The notes under the pieces: generated by a model | What the model was told of the DNA's origin: nothing | Seen by the model: only the letters and a program-made list of their open reading frames with translations | Database searches by the model: none | Source: Rhodoligotrophos defluvii | GTDB taxonomy: Bacteria > Pseudomonadota > Alphaproteobacteria > Rhizobiales > Im1 | Reading direction: 5' to 3' | DNA: 48,196 nucleotides | Assembly: GCF_005281615.1 (NCBI RefSeq) | Contig: NZ_SZZM01000003.1 | Coordinates: 180,010 to 228,205 of the forward strand | Program-made: the position numbers and the translations under genes | Shown: positions 7,672-15,842 of the stretch, in pieces | How the letters are laid out: each line of letters opens with the position of its first letter | Position numbering within the stretch: the stretch's first letter is position 1

Positions 7672-9621
7672 ATGAGCAATCTTGTCAGCAGGATCAAGAG
7701 CGCCTTCGTGCATCCGGCACGGCGGCGTTTCTGGCTGACGGTCGGCAGCGGCGGGTTGATCGCGGCCGGTCTTCTGGCGCGCTACGGCTTCGGCATGGTC
7801 GAGGCATGGACCGCGCTGATGGTCGCGGCCGCATTTCTTGCCGGCTCCGACATCGCGATCCGTGCCTGGCGCTCGCTGCGTGTAAAGCATTTCAGCATCG
7901 AATTGCTCGTCACCGTCGCGGCGGTCGGCGCGCTCATTATTGGCGAAGTCTGGGAGTCGGCGGCCGTCACCTTCCTGTTCATGTTCGGCGGCTGGCTGGA
8001 GGCGCGCACCATGGGGCAGACCCGTGGCGCGCTGAAGGCATTGCTTGATGCCGCGCCCGCCACCGCGACCGTGCTGCGCGACGGCGATCCCGTCGAGGTG
8101 CCGGCGCATATGGTCCAGCTTGGCGAGACCGTGCTGGTCAGGGCCGGTCAACGCATCCCGGTGGATGGTGAAGTAACCGAAGGCACCGCCGCCGTCAGCG
8201 AGGCGGCGATTACCGGTGAGCCGATGCCGGCCGAGAAAGCGCCTGGCAGCCACGTCCATGCAGGAACGATCGCCGAGAACGGGTTGCTGCGCATCCGCGC
8301 CACTAATGTCGGCGCCGACACCACCCTTGCCCGCATTATTCAGCGCGTCGAGGAAGCGCAGGAGGAAAAGGCCCCGAGCCAGCGCATGATCGAGCGCTTT
8401 GCGCAATGGTATACGCCGTCGATCATCGGGCTCGCGGTCGCCGCCTTCGCGGTGACGCAGGACATCCGCCTGGCGCTGACGCTGCTGGTCGTCGGTTGCC
8501 CCGGCGCGCTGGTCATCTCGACGCCGGTCTCCATCGTCGCCGGCATCGGCCGGGCGGCGCGCAGCGGCATCCTGATCAAGGGCGGCCAGCATCTGGAAAG
8601 TGCGGGCCGCATCGATACGCTGGCGCTCGACAAGACCGGCACGCTGACGGAAGGCAAGCCGCAGCTCGCCTCTATCGTCGCGCTCGGCGGCATTGCCGAG
8701 GCCGAGTTGCTGCATCTGGCTGCGACCGCCGAGACCGGATCGACCCATCCGCTCGGCCGTCCGATCGTCGAGGCCGGCCGCAAGCAGGGGCCGCTTTCCA
8801 CGCTCGAATCGCTGGAGGAACATGCCGGCATGGGCCTGAGCGCCCGCATCGACGGCCGCATCATCGCCGCCGGCAACCGGCGCCTCATGGACACGCTCGG
8901 CATTGCGCTGGGCCAGGAGGGCGAAGCCGCTCTGGACCGTCTGCTGTCCAATGGCCAGACGCCGATCCTGGTGGCGCGTGACGGGCAGTTGATCGGGATG
9001 CTGGGCATGTCCGACATGGCCCGTGAAGGCGCGGCGGAAGCCATCACCCGGCTGCGTAACATCGGCATAGGCCGTGTGGTCATGCTGACCGGCGACCAGC
9101 ATGGCGCAGCCGAAGCCATCGCCCGCGAGGTCGGTATCGACGAGGTCCATGCCGGGCTGATGCCCGAGGACAAGCTGGAACTGATCCGGAAGATGAAGGC
9201 GGATGGCGCGCATGTCGCCATGGTCGGCGACGGCATCAACGATGCCCCCGCTCTTGCCGCCGCCGACACCTCGATCGCCATGGGCGCCGCCGGCAGCGAC
9301 GTCGCCATCGAGACCGCCGACATCGCGCTCCTGAAAGACGATCTCGGCAAGATCCCCGAGGCGATGGCGATCTCGCGCGCAACGCTGGGCAATATGCGCC
9401 AGAACCTCGTCATCGCACTGGTGACGGTGGCCGGACTGCTGGCGGGCGTGTTCTCCGGCAATGTCCATATGGCCGGCGGCATGCTGGTCCACCAACTTTC
9501 GGTGCTGATCGTCATCGCCAACGGCATGCGCCTTCTGCGCATGCCGAAGACGACCGCACCCGGCGGGAGGGCCTCAAAGGTCGCCACCGCCCGGCCCGCA
9601 ACTGTGGCCGCGCGAGGCTGA
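7672..9621 (+). CDS. P1B-type metal-transporting ATPase with CPG membrane motif
   Basis: 649 residues. It has no N-terminal metal-binding domain and starts directly with transmembrane helices. The actuator TGE lies in ITGEPMPAEK, the transmembrane metal motif is GCPGALVIS (CPG at about residues 276-278), the phosphorylation site is DKTGTLT (D about 320), and the hinge is [16 protein letters not shown]. The usual CPC or SPC is therefore replaced by CPG, so substrate class is uncertain; Cd/Zn/Pb-type export is a guess. The HP dipeptide of the nucleotide domain is present (STHPLGRPI). The ATG at 7672 has AAGGAG 8 bp upstream. It forms an operon with the CopZ-like gene. Confidence 0.9.
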   Translation: MSNLVSRIKSAFVHPARRRFWLTVGSGGLIAAGLLARYGFGMVEAWTALMVAAAFLAGSDIAIRAWRSLRVKHFSIELLVTVAAVGALIIGEVWESAAVTFLFMFGGWLEARTMGQTRGALKALLDAAPATATVLRDGDPVEVPAHMVQLGETVLVRAGQRIPVDGEVTEGTAAVSEAAITGEPMPAEKAPGSHVHAGTIAENGLLRIRATNVGADTTLARIIQRVEEAQEEKAPSQRMIERFAQWYTPSIIGLAVAAFAVTQDIRLALTLLVVGCPGALVISTPVSIVAGIGRAARSGILIKGGQHLESAGRIDTLALDKTGTLTEGKPQLASIVALGGIAEAELLHLAATAETGSTHPLGRPIVEAGRKQGPLSTLESLEEHAGMGLSARIDGRIIAAGNRRLMDTLGIALGQEGEAALDRLLSNGQTPILVARDGQLIGMLGMSDMAREGAAEAITRLRNIGIGRVVMLTGDQHGAAEAIAREVGIDEVHAGLMPEDKLELIRKMKADGAHVAMVGDGINDAPALAAADTSIAMGAAGSDVAIETADIALLKDDLGKIPEAMAISRATLGNMRQNLVIALVTVAGLLAGVFSGNVHMAGGMLVHQLSVLIVIANGMRLLRMPKTTAPGGRASKVATARPATVAARG

Positions 9622-9631
9622 AGCCTCCTCG

Positions 9632-9665
9632 CAGACCCCGCAGCGATGCGGAGTCTGTTGTTTTT
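9632..9665 (+). terminator. Rho-independent terminator of the HMA-ATPase operon
   Basis: CAGACCCCGCA (9632-9642) pairs with TGCGGAGTCTG (9647-9657) with one mismatch around a GCGA loop, followed by TTGTTTTT. This is a classical intrinsic terminator 10 bp after the ATPase stop codon. Confidence 0.85.
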
Positions 9666-9713
9666 GCGACGTCAACCCTGTCTCATCGCTCGCATTTGTC
9701 GGAAAGGATCGAC

Positions 9714-10358
9714 ATGAATGCCAGGACCGCCCCATGGAACGACGTTTTCGACTTCTGGTTTCCCGAAGGCCGCTCCTCACAGATAAAGGCTGAAACTCAC
9801 CGCGATCACTGGTCGTGGCGGCTGCACGGCGGAGCGGATGACATGATCGTCGAGCGCTTCGCCGACCTCACGAGAAGCGCAGCTTCAGGCGATCTCGACG
9901 ACTGGACCAGCGACCCCGAAGGCAGGCTGGCGCTAATCATCGTGCTCGACCAGTTCTCGCGCTCGCTCTGGCGCAACACACAGCGCGCATTCGCGCAGGA
10001 CCCTGCCGCGCTGTCGCTGGCGATGGAGGGGTTTTCGAACGGCCACTACGCATCGCTGGACATGCCCTGGTTCAGAATCGTCTACAGTCAGCCCCTTGGC
10101 CATTGCGAAGGCCCGGATCACCTCGCGCGCATCGACCTGCTCATCAGGCTTCGCGAAGAGATAGCGGCGGAAGCGTCCGCTTCCCTTCAACCGATATACC
10201 AGTCGCTGGTGGATCAGGCTGGCGACGTACGCAAGGTCATCGCCGCTTTCGACCGTCATCCGCACCGCAATAACGTCCTCGGCCGAGAATCGACGCCGGC
10301 GGAAGAAGCTTACATCGCCGGAAGGGATTTCCCGCACGAAAGGGCGTTTCAGGCGTGA
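9714..10358 (+). CDS. DUF924 family protein
   Basis: 214 residues matching the all-helical DUF924 family: VFDFWFPEGRSSQ at the N-terminus, LALIIVLDQFSRSLWRNTQRAFAQDP in the centre, and FDRHPHRNNVLGRESTPAEEAYI near the end. The family's molecular function is unknown; it is tetratricopeptide-like. The ATG at 9714 is preceded by GGAAAGGA. It stands between a strong terminator and the next gene 96 bp downstream, so it probably has its own promoter. No link to metal resistance is evident apart from location. Confidence 0.9.
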   Translation: MNARTAPWNDVFDFWFPEGRSSQIKAETHRDHWSWRLHGGADDMIVERFADLTRSAASGDLDDWTSDPEGRLALIIVLDQFSRSLWRNTQRAFAQDPAALSLAMEGFSNGHYASLDMPWFRIVYSQPLGHCEGPDHLARIDLLIRLREEIAAEASASLQPIYQSLVDQAGDVRKVIAAFDRHPHRNNVLGRESTPAEEAYIAGRDFPHERAFQA

Positions 10359-10454
10359 CGCCTGGAGGCGAAGCGCATCGCGGGTTGATGCTTTCGTCGG
10401 CTGCTCGGGTAGATTACGGTTGTTGCGTATTCATATTCTCTGGAAGGAAAAAAC

Positions 10455-10685
10455 ATGGCTGACATCTGGCTTCCCTCACTCAAGACAGCGACCCCGCAGG
10501 AGGGGTTCGACCTTGCCACCAAAATGGCGCGGGTCGGCGTCAAGGTCACCCAACCGTCCGCAGAAATTCGCGACAAGCTGCGCGCGGCCTACGATCAGGA
10601 CACCGCGCAACTGATCGCCTCCTCACAGGTGATCGCCATCCATTTCCAGACGGTGGCGGCCGCCAACAATTACTGGCGCGACTGA
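10455..10685 (+). CDS. Small hypothetical protein
   Basis: 76 residues starting MADIWLPSLKTATPQEGFDL, with a good Shine-Dalgarno (GGAAGGA) 6 bp before the ATG. The rest looks like a compact helical protein with no cysteines or membrane segment. The family is not recognised. It ends inside a symmetrical hairpin that separates it from the convergent ATPase gene. Ribosome-binding site, regular codon use and the adjacent terminator make it a likely real gene. Confidence 0.6.
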   Translation: MADIWLPSLKTATPQEGFDLATKMARVGVKVTQPSAEIRDKLRAAYDQDTAQLIASSQVIAIHFQTVAAANNYWRD

Positions 10686-10722
10686 CGCCCTCGCCTACGA
10701 CTGACGCCAGGGCGTCAGTCGC
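10678..10722. terminator. Bidirectional hairpin between convergent genes
   Basis: GCGACTGACGCCCT (10678-10691) and AGGGCGTCAGTCGC (10709-10722) are a perfect 14-bp inverted repeat with a 17-bp loop, overlapping the stop of the small gene and lying 14 bp from the stop of the opposing ATPase gene. No T-tract follows, so termination may be Rho-assisted. Confidence 0.65.
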
Positions 10723-10735
10723 GTCAGCGTTTCAG

Positions 10736-13087
10736 TCACAGTTTCAGACCCCGCAACCGCAGCGCGTTGGCGATGACGCTGACCGACGACAGCGACATGG
10801 CGGCTGCTGCGATGATCGGTGACAGGAGCAGGCCGAAAGAAGGGTAGAGCACGCCTGCGGCAACCGGGATGCCGGCGGCATTGTAGATGAAGGCGAAGAA
10901 CAGGTTCTGGCGGATGTTCGCCATCGTCGCCTCGGATAACCGCCGCGCCTTGACGATCCCCATCAGATCGCCCTTGAGCAGGGTGACGCCGGCGCTTTCG
11001 ATGGCGACATCGGTGCCCGAGCCCATGGCGATCCCGACATCGGCGGCGGCAAGCGCGGGCGCGTCGTTGACGCCGTCGCCCGCCATCGCCACCACCCGGC
11101 CTTCTGCCTTGAGCCGGCTTATGACCGCGCTCTTTGCGTCCGGCAGCACGTCCGCTTCAACCTCATCGATGCCGAGTTGCCGCGCGACGGCTTCGGCCGT
11201 GGTTTTATTGTCGCCGGTCAGCATGACGATGCGGATGCCCTCGCCATGCAGCGCGTTCAGCGCCTCCTGCGTCGTCGCCTTGACCGGATCGGCGATGGCG
11301 AAGATGCCGCCGGCCCTGCCATCGATCCCGATATAGATCGCGGTGGCGCCATCATGACGCAACGCATCTGCCTGGCCGGACAATTCCGCGACGTCGACGT
11401 CGTGTTCCTTGAGGAACACCGCATTGCCGACCACGATCGCCTTGCCTTCGACGCTGCCGAGCGCGCCCTTGCCAAGCGGAGAGTCGAAATCCACTACGGG
11501 CGGGATGGCGATGCCCTTCTTCTCCGCCGCCTCCACGATCGCCAATGCCAGCGGATGTTCCGACGCCTTCTCGACACCGGCGGCAAGCCGCAGGATTTCC
11601 GTTTCGTCGAAGCCGGCCGCCGCAACGACCGCCGTCACCGACGGCTTGCCCTCGGTGAGCGTGCCGGTCTTGTCGACCACCAGCGTGTCGACCTTTTCCA
11701 TATGCTCGAGCGCCTCGGCGTTCTTGATCAGGACGCCGGCACTAGCGCCCTTGCCGACGCCAACCATGATCGACATTGGCGTCGCCAGCCCAAGTGCGCA
11801 GGGACACGCGATGATCAGCACCGAAACGGCCACGACCAGCCCATAGGCAAAGCGCGGCTCCGGCCCCCAGATGCCCCAGACAATGAAGGCGAGAATTGCG
11901 ATGACGATGACCAGCGGTACGAACCAGCCCGAGACGTGGTCGGCCATGCGCTGGATCGGCGCACGCGAACGCTGCGCATCGGCGACCATCTGGACGATCC
12001 GCGACAGCATCGTATCGCGGCCGACCTTTTCCGCACGGATCACCAGCGCCCCGGTCTGGTTCAGCGTACCGCCGATGACCTGATCGCCCACAGTGCGGGT
12101 GACAGGCATGGATTCGCCGGTAACCATCGTCTCGTCGAGCGATGAGCGTCCGTCCTCCACCACGCCATCGACCGGCACGGTCTCGCCGGGCCGCACGCGC
12201 AGCCTGTCGCCGAGAATAACGTGCTCGACCGGCACGTCTTCCTCTGTGCCGTCATCGCCGATGCGCCGCGCCGTCTTCGGCGCCAGATCAAGCAGCGCCC
12301 TGATCGCGCCCGAGGTCTGTTCGCGGGCGCGCAGTTCCAGCACTTGGCCAAGCAGCACCAGAACGGTGATGACCGCCGCCGCCTCGAAATAGACCGCGAC
12401 CGTGCCATCTTCCGCGCGGAAAGCGGCGGGGAAAATTCCCGGCGCAAGGGCGGCGACGATGCTGTAGGCCCAGGCGACGCCGGTGCCCATGGCGATCAAA
12501 GTGAACATGTTGAGGCTGCGATTGATCAGCGAGGCCCAGGCGCGCTCGAAAAACGGCCATCCGCACCACAAAACCACCGGCGTCGCCAGAACGAGCTGAA
12601 TCCAGATCGATATCCGCATTGGCACCAGATGGTGCAGGGCCGGGAAAAGATGACCGCCCATTTCGAGCACGAAGACCGGAGCGGCGAGAACCAGCCCGAT
12701 CCAGAAACGCCGTGTCATGTCGGCGAGTTCGGGGCTGGGGCCGCTGTCGGCCGTCACCACCAGCGGCTCCAGCGCCATGCCGCAGATCGGGCAGCTTCCC
12801 GGCCCGTCCTGCCGGATCTCGGGATGCATCGGGCAGGTCCAGATCGCGCCCTCGGGCGCTTCCGGTATGGGCGACGCTTCCCCTGCAAGATATCGCGCCG
12901 GGTCCGCCTCGAATTTCGCATTGCAGGACGCCGAGCAGAAATAGTGAGTGTGGCCCCCATGGGTCAGGCGATGTTCTGCGGTTTGCGGGTCGACCTCCAT
13001 CCCGCAGACCGGGTCCGTCACAAGATGCGCATGACCCGAATGGTCATGATCATTCGAATGGTGCCGATGCTCATCGTGTCCGTTCAT
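10736..13087 (-). CDS. copA: Copper-type P1B ATPase with YHS and heavy-metal-binding N-terminal domains
   Basis: 783 residues. The N-terminus is histidine-rich, followed by a YHS domain ([28 protein letters not shown], residues about 24-68) and a heavy-metal-binding domain ([25 protein letters not shown], about 82-106). The ATPase core has TGESMPV, the CPC motif in IACPCALG (about residue 428), DKTGTLT (D about 472), SEHPLA and [22 protein letters not shown]. This is the CopA/SilP-like P1B-1 type that exports Cu(I) or Ag(I). It lies 35 bp downstream of the flavin reductase gene and is probably co-transcribed with it. Confidence 0.92.
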   Translation of the reverse strand: MNGHDEHRHHSNDHDHSGHAHLVTDPVCGMEVDPQTAEHRLTHGGHTHYFCSASCNAKFEADPARYLAGEASPIPEAPEGAIWTCPMHPEIRQDGPGSCPICGMALEPLVVTADSGPSPELADMTRRFWIGLVLAAPVFVLEMGGHLFPALHHLVPMRISIWIQLVLATPVVLWCGWPFFERAWASLINRSLNMFTLIAMGTGVAWAYSIVAALAPGIFPAAFRAEDGTVAVYFEAAAVITVLVLLGQVLELRAREQTSGAIRALLDLAPKTARRIGDDGTEEDVPVEHVILGDRLRVRPGETVPVDGVVEDGRSSLDETMVTGESMPVTRTVGDQVIGGTLNQTGALVIRAEKVGRDTMLSRIVQMVADAQRSRAPIQRMADHVSGWFVPLVIVIAILAFIVWGIWGPEPRFAYGLVVAVSVLIIACPCALGLATPMSIMVGVGKGASAGVLIKNAEALEHMEKVDTLVVDKTGTLTEGKPSVTAVVAAAGFDETEILRLAAGVEKASEHPLALAIVEAAEKKGIAIPPVVDFDSPLGKGALGSVEGKAIVVGNAVFLKEHDVDVAELSGQADALRHDGATAIYIGIDGRAGGIFAIADPVKATTQEALNALHGEGIRIVMLTGDNKTTAEAVARQLGIDEVEADVLPDAKSAVISRLKAEGRVVAMAGDGVNDAPALAAADVGIAMGSGTDVAIESAGVTLLKGDLMGIVKARRLSEATMANIRQNLFFAFIYNAAGIPVAAGVLYPSFGLLLSPIIAAAAMSLSSVSVIANALRLRGLKL

Positions 13088-13122
13088 TCTCTAACCCGCC
13101 GCCTCAATGGAACTTGGAAAAC

Positions 13123-14511
13123 TCATCGTTTCGCTACGTTGCCAAATAGCGCGTTCAGCCCCTCGGCCATTGTCGGGTGCGCAAGAACCGCATCGCGCAG
13201 GACACTGTAGGACAGACCGCCAAGCATGGCCGCCTGCACCACGGCCATCACTTCCCCGGCCTCCGAGCCGATCATGGTAAAGCCTGCGATCCGATCCTGC
13301 GGATCGACCAGCGCCTTCATGAAGCCCGCGGTCTGCGATGTCGTCCGTGTCCGCAGCACCGCCTTCATCGGCAGTTTGACGACGCGCAAATCCATTCCAT
13401 TGGCCCGCGCTTGCGCCTCGCTCATGCCGATGCGGGCCAGCGGCGGGTCGATGAACATGCAATAGGGCATCAGCCGCCCGGTGGTCGTTCTGTCTCCACC
13501 GTCGAGATTGTCCCGGATTATTCGGAAATCATCGAGCGAAGCGTGGGTGAATTGCGGACTTCCCGCGCATTCGCCGATGGCCCAAACGTCCTTTGCGGTC
13601 GTCTCCAGGCGATCGTTCACCTTGATGGTGCCGGGATCCGTCAGCGCAACCCCTGCCTCTTCAAGGCCGATGCCTCGCGTGTTGGGCGTGCGGCCGGCTG
13701 CAACCAGAATGTCTGTGCCTTCGATCATTCTCGAACCATCCGGCGTCCGAACGGTGACGCGCACGCTTCCGGCTGATCGGCCCTCCACGTTCGCAACTTC
13801 AGCCGACAAAAGCACCTCGACGCCCTCCGCCTCCAGGATCAGTCGGACCTCGTCGGAAACATCCTCATCCTCGCGCTTCAGCAGCCGCGGGCCACGGTCC
13901 ACAACTGTGACGCGACTGCCGAAACGTCGATACGCCTGGGCAAGTTCAAGGCCGACATAGCCTCCGCCGAGAACAATCAGATGTGCCGGCAACCGGTCCA
14001 GTTCGAGCGCCTCGATATGAGTGAGCGGCCTGGTCTCGGCGAGGCCGGGAACAGGCGGAATGGTTGCATGCGTCCCAAGATTGAGGAACAGCTTTTCAGT
14101 GGCGAGCCGCCGCATCCCGCCGTCGTTCAAGGCAACTTGAATCGTCCCAGGCGCGACGAGGCGTGCATTGCCCATGACGAGTTCCGCGCCGGTCGCCTCG
14201 TAGCGCTCGAGATGAAACGCCACGAGGCTCTCGACCATGGCGCGCTTGCGCGCCACAACCGTCTTCATGTCGACCGAGACGGGGCCGGCGACAACGCCAT
14301 ACTCCCCGGCATGGGCAACGGTATGAGCGACACCCGCGCTCCAGATCTCGTTCTTGCTGGGCAGGCAGTTGATGTTGGGACACGAACCGCCGATCCAGCG
14401 CCGCTCCATGACGGCTACCTTCTGGCCGGCTTGCGCCATATCCCAGGCGAGGTATTTGCCGCCCTCGCCACTGCCGATCACGACAGCGTCGTAGCGCTCC
14501 GCTTCCGTCAT
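13123..14511 (-). CDS. MerA-like FAD-dependent pyridine nucleotide-disulfide oxidoreductase
   Basis: 462-residue class I flavoprotein. FAD-binding YDAVVIGSGEGGKYLAWDMA is at the N-terminus; the redox pair is in GSCPNINCLPSKN (about residues 44-56, canonical CxxxxC). NAD(P)-binding LIVLGGGYVGLELAQAYRRFG is central, FAD-binding VWAIGECAGSPQFTH follows, and the dimerisation domain has the catalytic HPTMAEGL. It lacks the NmerA domain and the vicinal C-terminal cysteines of mercuric reductase (it ends ALFGNVAKR), so mercury reduction is unlikely. It may reduce another metal or a disulfide in the service of the copper ATPase behind it. The start is ATG 14511, with AAGGA upstream. Confidence 0.9.
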   Translation of the reverse strand: MTEAERYDAVVIGSGEGGKYLAWDMAQAGQKVAVMERRWIGGSCPNINCLPSKNEIWSAGVAHTVAHAGEYGVVAGPVSVDMKTVVARKRAMVESLVAFHLERYEATGAELVMGNARLVAPGTIQVALNDGGMRRLATEKLFLNLGTHATIPPVPGLAETRPLTHIEALELDRLPAHLIVLGGGYVGLELAQAYRRFGSRVTVVDRGPRLLKREDEDVSDEVRLILEAEGVEVLLSAEVANVEGRSAGSVRVTVRTPDGSRMIEGTDILVAAGRTPNTRGIGLEEAGVALTDPGTIKVNDRLETTAKDVWAIGECAGSPQFTHASLDDFRIIRDNLDGGDRTTTGRLMPYCMFIDPPLARIGMSEAQARANGMDLRVVKLPMKAVLRTRTTSQTAGFMKALVDPQDRIAGFTMIGSEAGEVMAVVQAAMLGGLSYSVLRDAVLAHPTMAEGLNALFGNVAKR

Positions 14512-14803
14512 CAACTACGTATCCTTCTGCAACAGCGACTCACCGCACGATGAAAATATGGCGCTCGGACATATATGCGGAATCATGTCATACTCTTGCG
14601 GGGTCGAACAATTACTGTTGCTTTTGCGGGCGGCCCCTTGAGGTGGCCTTACTGCCAGTATCCGTGCCGTCGCATCATTTCCAGGCCACGGCCTTAAAAT
14701 GGGCCGGGATCATGGAGTGGAGTGGGTTCTGCTCCGGCTGTATTGCCCGGAAAGGGAACATGCTGGCTGCACAGGATTGGCCGACTTTCTGTAGGAGAAA
14801 ATC
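14512..14803. promoter_or_regulatory. Divergent intergenic region, oxidoreductase / acetoin reductase
   Basis: 292 bp without a convincing gene. It should hold the promoter of the reductase-ATPase operon on the minus strand and that of the acetoin reductase gene on the plus strand. An AT-rich stretch lies at 14548-14600. A metal-responsive regulator site was looked for, but no clear MerR-type dyad was found. The 87-codon frame at 14550-14813 overlaps the next gene and is not accepted. Confidence 0.35.
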
Positions 14804-15583
14804 ATGTCGTTGAATGGCAAAGTCATTTTGGTAACCGGCGCTGGCCAGGGGATCGGACGCGGTATTGCGCTGCGGCTTGCAAAGGAAGGCGCTGATCTCG
14901 CGCTGGCCGACGTCAAGGCCGATAAGCTCGACTCCGTTCGCAAGGAAGTCGAAGCGCTCGGACGCAAGGCCGCCACCGTCGTCGCCGATGTCAGCAAGCG
15001 CGACGAAGTCTACGCCGCCATCGACCATGCAGAGAAGCAACTCGGCGGGTTCGACGTCATGGTCAACAATGCCGGCATCGCCCAGGTCAAGCCGATCGCC
15101 GACGTCACGCCCGAGGACATGGACCTGATCTTCCGGATCAATGTCGACGGCGTGCTCTGGGGCATCCAGGCGGCTTCGCAGAAATTCAAGGATCGAGGTC
15201 AGAAGGGCAAGATCATCAATGCCTGCTCGATTGCCGGACATGACGGCTTCGCCATGCTCGGCGTCTATTCGGCAACCAAGTTCGCCGTGCGTGCGCTGAC
15301 GCAAGCCGCCGCCAAGGAATATGCCAGCGCGGGCATCACGGTGAACGCCTACTGCCCCGGCATCGTCGGCACCGACATGTGGGTGGAGATCGACGAGCGC
15401 TTTTCCGAGATCACCGGAACGCCGAAGGGCGAAACCTACAAGAAATACGTCGAGGGCATCGCTTTGGGCCGCGCGCAGACACCGGAGGACGTGGCAGCGT
15501 TGGTCGCCTTCCTCGCGGGCGCCGATTCCGACTACATCACGGGACAGTCGATCCTGACCGATGGCGGTATCGTCTATCGATAA
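14804..15583 (+). CDS. budC: Acetoin/diacetyl reductase, short-chain dehydrogenase
   Basis: 259-residue classical SDR. It has the cofactor motif [19 protein letters not shown], the acidic D in ALADVKAD favouring NAD(H), NNAG, the catalytic Ser in ACSIAG and YSATK, and the C-terminal [11 protein letters not shown]. The [16 protein letters not shown] segment matches the meso-2,3-butanediol dehydrogenase/diacetyl reductase subgroup. The start has AGGAG 7 bp upstream. It stands alone between divergent metal operons, and no acetolactate genes are present. A broader SDR substrate is possible. Confidence 0.85.
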   Translation: MSLNGKVILVTGAGQGIGRGIALRLAKEGADLALADVKADKLDSVRKEVEALGRKAATVVADVSKRDEVYAAIDHAEKQLGGFDVMVNNAGIAQVKPIADVTPEDMDLIFRINVDGVLWGIQAASQKFKDRGQKGKIINACSIAGHDGFAMLGVYSATKFAVRALTQAAAKEYASAGITVNAYCPGIVGTDMWVEIDERFSEITGTPKGETYKKYVEGIALGRAQTPEDVAALVAFLAGADSDYITGQSILTDGGIVYR

Positions 15584-15842
15584 AGCCGCCTGCCAAATCG
15601 CGAACGTTCAGAAGCGCCCACACCGGGAAACGGCCTTGTGAGAATTTTTCTCTCCAGCGGAATGGTTCCGTCTGGAAGAACCGCGTTTTGTCGGAGAGAA
15701 TTGTTCTCTTGTTGCTTGGCATGGTCATCGCCGCCTTCGGTCGCCATTCGCACTACAGGTTCTTGACCGGCAATCGACACCTGCTGAAGATCGATCGGTT
15801 TCCTCATCTACGCGCGTTTCGAGCGGGATTGCCGTCATCCGG
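15584..15842. other. Intergenic region with an imperfect inverted repeat
   Basis: No gene is supported here. GAGAATTTTTCTCTCC (15640-15655) and GGAGAGAATTGTTCTC (15693-15708) match in inverted orientation at 13 of 16 positions around a 37-bp spacer. It lies between the stop of the SDR gene and the stop of the convergent ATPase gene. It could be a bidirectional terminator or a regulator site. Confidence 0.4.

Noticed and set aside
7558-9495. 645-codon open frame antisense to the CPG-type ATPase
   Set aside because: Shadow of the ATPase gene; histidine/arginine/aspartate-rich composition and no recognisable domain.
14550-14813. 87-codon plus-strand frame starting MKIWRSDIYAESC
   Set aside because: No Shine-Dalgarno or recognisable domain, it overlaps the acetoin reductase start, and it has cysteine- and tryptophan-rich low-quality composition.
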